The notes below the pieces were generated by a model. The model did not search any database and was not told the origin of the DNA. It saw only the letters and a list, made by a program, of their open reading frames with translations. A stretch of 17,004 bases of DNA from Paraprevotella stercoravium (GTDB lineage: Bacteria; Bacteroidota; Bacteroidia; Bacteroidales; Bacteroidaceae), in NCBI GenBank assembly GCA_018883665.1, contig JAHLFU010000263.1, positions 1 to 17,004 on the forward strand. The letters run 5' to 3'. Every line of letters begins with the position of its first letter. Positions within the stretch are counted from its first letter, which is position 1. The translations under genes and the position numbers were made by a program. Shown here one piece after another: positions 15,250-17,004 of the stretch.

Positions 15250-16074
15250 ATGAGATTCGTGTCATCTATTTTGCTGCTTTCATTGGTTCTGATGATGGCA
15301 GGATGCAGTAACCAGAAAAAGAATATGGAAAAGGAAACGATTGTTTGTTTTGAGACCTCGATGGGAGATATCCGTGTCAAGCTGTACAATGACACGCCCA
15401 AACATCGGGACAATTTTATTAAACTGGTAAAAGAGGGTATTTACGACAATATTCTGTTTCACCGGGTAATCCGTAATTTTATGATCCAGACCGGAGATCC
15501 GGGTTTGAAACCGGCCGGTATGCCTTTGGCGGTAGATACCAATCAGTATCAGTACACTATTCCGGCTGAGATTGTCTATCCCAAGCATTTCCACAAGAAA
15601 GGCGCTTTGGCTGCTGCCCGCATGGGGGATGATGTCAATCCGGAACGTGCATCCAGCGGAACCCAGTTCTATATTGTGACCGGACATACTTACGATGGGG
15701 CCCAGCTGATGGAGTTGCATCAGGCCATTTATCAGAATAAGGTGGATGAATGCTATGATACCCTGTCCCGTACCCGGATGAAGGAACTCTTCCTGTTGCG
15801 CCGTTCGGATCAGGAGAAATATCAGGCGCTCAAGGATTCGCTGATGCATCAGGCCGAAACGATGGTGGCTCAGAATCCTCCCGCTTATTTCAATGACACG
15901 CAGAAGGCGGTCTATGCTTCTGAGGGAGGTGCTCCGCATTTGGATGGAGAGTATACCGTTTTTGGTGAAGTGATTGAGGGCATTCAGGTAGCTGAGGCTA
16001 TTGAGAAAGTGAAGACCCGCAAGGACCGTCCGGTGGAAGAGGTCTATGTGAAGAAAGCTTATGTAGAGGAATAA
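15250..16074 (+). CDS. Cyclophilin-type peptidyl-prolyl cis-trans isomerase lipoprotein
   Basis: A 274-residue lipoprotein that should catalyse proline isomerisation in the periplasm. Residues 1-19 are a lipoprotein signal ending in lipobox MAGC (Cys19). The cyclophilin domain runs from about 28 to 272, with FHRVIRNFMIQTGDP (70-84, catalytic Arg72), GALAAARMGDDVNP (118-131), SSGTQFYIV (135-143) and LDGEYTVFGEVIEG (231-244). Oddity: about 75 extra, mostly helical residues (roughly 150-226) split the fold between the YIV strand and the LDG block. Start choice: the frame opens at TTG 15184 and has an ATG at 15193, but only ATG 15250 gives a canonical lipoprotein signal, and it has AAGAGG just upstream. 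It diverges from tamB, fitting an envelope-folding role. Confidence 0.92.
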   Translation: MRFVSSILLLSLVLMMAGCSNQKKNMEKETIVCFETSMGDIRVKLYNDTPKHRDNFIKLVKEGIYDNILFHRVIRNFMIQTGDPGLKPAGMPLAVDTNQYQYTIPAEIVYPKHFHKKGALAAARMGDDVNPERASSGTQFYIVTGHTYDGAQLMELHQAIYQNKVDECYDTLSRTRMKELFLLRRSDQEKYQALKDSLMHQAETMVAQNPPAYFNDTQKAVYASEGGAPHLDGEYTVFGEVIEGIQVAEAIEKVKTRKDRPVEEVYVKKAYVEE

Positions 16075-16109
16075 AAAAATGGAAGGGTAAAATATTGTCC
16101 GTTTTTAAG

Positions 16110-16140
16110 AAAGAGTTCGGTATTACACCGGACTCTTTTT
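16110..16140 (+). terminator. Rho-independent terminator after the cyclophilin gene
   Basis: AAGAGTTCGGT (16111-16121) pairs with ACCGGACTCTT (16127-16137), with one G-T pair, around a five-base ATTAC loop. A T-run to 16140 follows. It begins about 35 bp after the stop codon. Confidence 0.88.
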
Positions 16141-16198
16141 GTTTATATGTACATCTGCTTGTAGACCAAGGATGGTGGTAATTGGAGAATTTCCTCGG

Positions 16199-16264
16199 GA
16201 TGAAATTCTAGTTTCATTGAGATGAAATTTCAATGTCGTCCCGATAAAACTTTTTCGTGCTTTC
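16199..16264. repeat. Three degenerate tandem 22-bp palindromic repeats
   Basis: Units begin at 16199 (GATGAAATTC), 16221 (GATGAAATTT) and 16243 (GATAAAACTT), exactly 22 bp apart, and decay from left to right. The first unit is itself palindromic: GATGAAATT is followed by AGTTTCAT. AGTTTCAT (16210-16217) also pairs with ATGAAATT (16222-16229), and CGGGA (16196-16200) with TCCCG (16239-16243) closes a larger cruciform. Similar GATGAAAC..GTTTCATC repeats occur between genes in Bacteroides as I recall, but I cannot verify the family here. Confidence 0.55.
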
Positions 16265-16320
16265 GGAAAGGTAATCAAAAAGTCAAATCTCATAAAAAAG
16301 AACTAATAAGCAGTTACTTT

Positions 16321-16362
16321 AAGAGCCTTATCATAACTTCAAAAGTTTGATAAGGCTCTTTT
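16321..16362 (+). terminator. Strong terminator with no recognised upstream gene
   Basis: AAGAGCCTTATCA (16321-16333) is fully complementary to TGATAAGGCTCTT (16348-16360). After a one-base bulge the stem continues with AACTT/AAGTT around a CAAA loop, followed by TT and a T-rich stretch. The T-tail is good only on the plus strand. It lies about 180 bp beyond the cyclophilin terminator. Confidence 0.75.
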
Positions 16363-16505
16363 GTCTTTAGAATTTGCAATCTGTAATTTCTTTGAAAATG
16401 TGGTTTGCTTTTGGGCTACCCTTATTTACATTTATACAGATTTTGGAGTGTGTCTAAAATCTTGAGCGGTGACTTTTGATGATACTATAAAAGGGTTGTT
16501 TTACA

Positions 16506-17004
16506 TTAATTTTCTTGGAGTGTACCCGTGAATGTTCCATGCATTGTGTCATTTACAGGGTCTCCATAAATGGATCCTGATATGCTATACTTCATATTTC
16601 CTTGTATTTTTTTTTGCTCAATTCTTTCAAAAATGAACTTTGCTGTATTTTTAACTCCTTCAACCTGTTGTTTATATTCTAATATTAACATGTTTTGATC
16701 ATCTATTTTAATGCTTGAGAATTTTTCAATACCAGAAAGATCTCCGGATAATTTGAATTTATTATTCTTTACATCAATAATTTCAAGACCAAAATTCCAT
16801 GAGCCTAGAGTCTCATTTCCGCTAATCAGAGTTCCACTAATATTCCATTTTGTATTATTCCATGACAAGTTTGCACTTTGCTCTACAGTAACTTGTTTTT
16901 CTATAATTTCTCCGGATGGAGATGTTATGGTAATTATAACGGTACCTGTTCTTGAATTGTTACTCTTGTTTGCACTGGCTTTTATAAAAAATGACTTTGG
17001 TCCT
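16506..17004 (-). CDS. Secreted or surface protein with a BACON-like domain (5' end outside window)
   Basis: The minus-strand frame stays open to the window edge, so what is seen is the last 165 codons and the stop at 16506-16508. The first visible part reads SANKSNNSRTGTVIITIT, then a short turn and KQVTVEQSA. This is the N-x-SRTGTV..VTVxQ pattern that closes BACON domains, Ig-like modules common in Bacteroidota surface and glycan-processing proteins. Behind it, from about 16868 down, is a beta-rich C-terminal region (SWNNTKWNISGTL and onward to HGTFTGTL) that I do not recognise; it may be lipocalin-like. The frame has a TTG at 16868, but that lies inside the domain and is not a start. The gene is visibly more A+T-rich than its neighbours. 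Function is unknown; an N-terminal lipoprotein signal would be expected outside the window. Confidence 0.72.
   Translation of the reverse strand, partial: GPKSFFIKASANKSNNSRTGTVIITITSPSGEIIEKQVTVEQSANLSWNNTKWNISGTLISGNETLGSWNFGLEIIDVKNNKFKLSGDLSGIEKFSSIKIDDQNMLILEYKQQVEGVKNTAKFIFERIEQKKIQGNMKYSISGSIYGDPVNDTMHGTFTGTLQEN

Larger units (their letters stand above)
16075..16505. other. 431-bp intergenic region with repeats and two terminators, no gene found
   Basis: From left to right it holds the cyclophilin terminator (16110-16140), three degenerate 22-bp repeats (16199-16264), about 55 bp of A-rich sequence, and a second strong hairpin terminator (16321-16362). The remaining 143 bp have no recognisable element. 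I found no open frame longer than a few codons with a plausible start. No sigma-ABfr -7 box explains what the second terminator ends. Confidence 0.65.

Noticed and set aside
15280..15939. A 219-codon minus-strand frame opposite the isomerase gene
   Set aside because: It is antisense to a cyclophilin domain with catalytic motifs; the product looks like a reverse-complement artefact.
16379..16437. Distant inverted pair CTGTA / TACAG downstream of the BACON-like gene, considered as its terminator
   Set aside because: The arms are short and about 50 bp apart, with no T-run on the minus strand. I could not identify a terminator for that gene.
1..17004. CRISPR array, insertion sequence, tRNA or rRNA gene, integrase or attachment site
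   Set aside because: I saw no regularly spaced identical repeats with spacers, no transposase or integrase motifs, no terminal inverted repeats with target duplications and no tRNA-like cloverleaf.

Overview
The window reads as chromosomal DNA from a gut-type Bacteroidales bacterium, most like Bacteroides or Phocaeicola. Three things point there. Most gene starts are preceded by the Bacteroidota sigma-ABfr -7 element (TAnnTTTG, usually TATCTTTG) rather than E. coli-type promoters. Shine-Dalgarno sequences are mostly weak. The gene families are typical: a lipidated TamA-like barrel (TamL type) next to a large TamB, a cyclophilin lipoprotein, a Porin_O_P-type porin, and a BACON-like secreted protein. 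This assignment is inference from sequence features; no database search was possible.

Left part (1-4300): a SulP anion transporter (minus strand, cut by the left edge) diverges from a POT-family peptide transporter, which is followed by an NhaC-type Na+/H+ antiporter. Each of the two plus-strand genes ends in its own hairpin terminator, so they look like separate transcription units.

Middle (4300-7906): a small nitroreductase-family flavoprotein (minus) diverges from an iron-type superoxide dismutase (plus), and both have the same -7 box. The dismutase is followed after 28 bp by a short acyltransferase-3 membrane protein with an unusually good Shine-Dalgarno site, so the two probably form an operon. 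A perfect hairpin shared by both strands separates this operon from a convergent outer-membrane porin gene.

Right-centre (7931-16074): tamB (1533 codons) and tamL (824 codons) form a tight minus-strand unit with a 3-bp gap, in the order tamB then tamL. Together they would span the envelope: TamB is anchored in the inner membrane and crosses the periplasm, and TamL is the outer-membrane barrel. Their terminator physically overlaps the promoter of the downstream porin gene. Divergent from tamB is a cyclophilin-type peptidyl-prolyl isomerase lipoprotein, a plausible periplasmic folding helper. The 153 bp between them carry three -7 boxes.

Right edge (16075-17004): a 431-bp non-coding stretch holds the isomerase terminator, three degenerate copies of a 22-bp palindromic repeat, and a second strong terminator with no gene in front of it. 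After it comes a more A+T-rich minus-strand gene, open at the window edge, whose visible N-terminal part resembles the end of a BACON domain. Most of the window is ordinary core genome. The points worth a second look are the terminator/promoter overlap, the altered proton-coupling motif in the peptide transporter, the repeat plus orphan terminator, and the unfinished secreted protein. I found no defence system, mobile element, CRISPR array or RNA gene.
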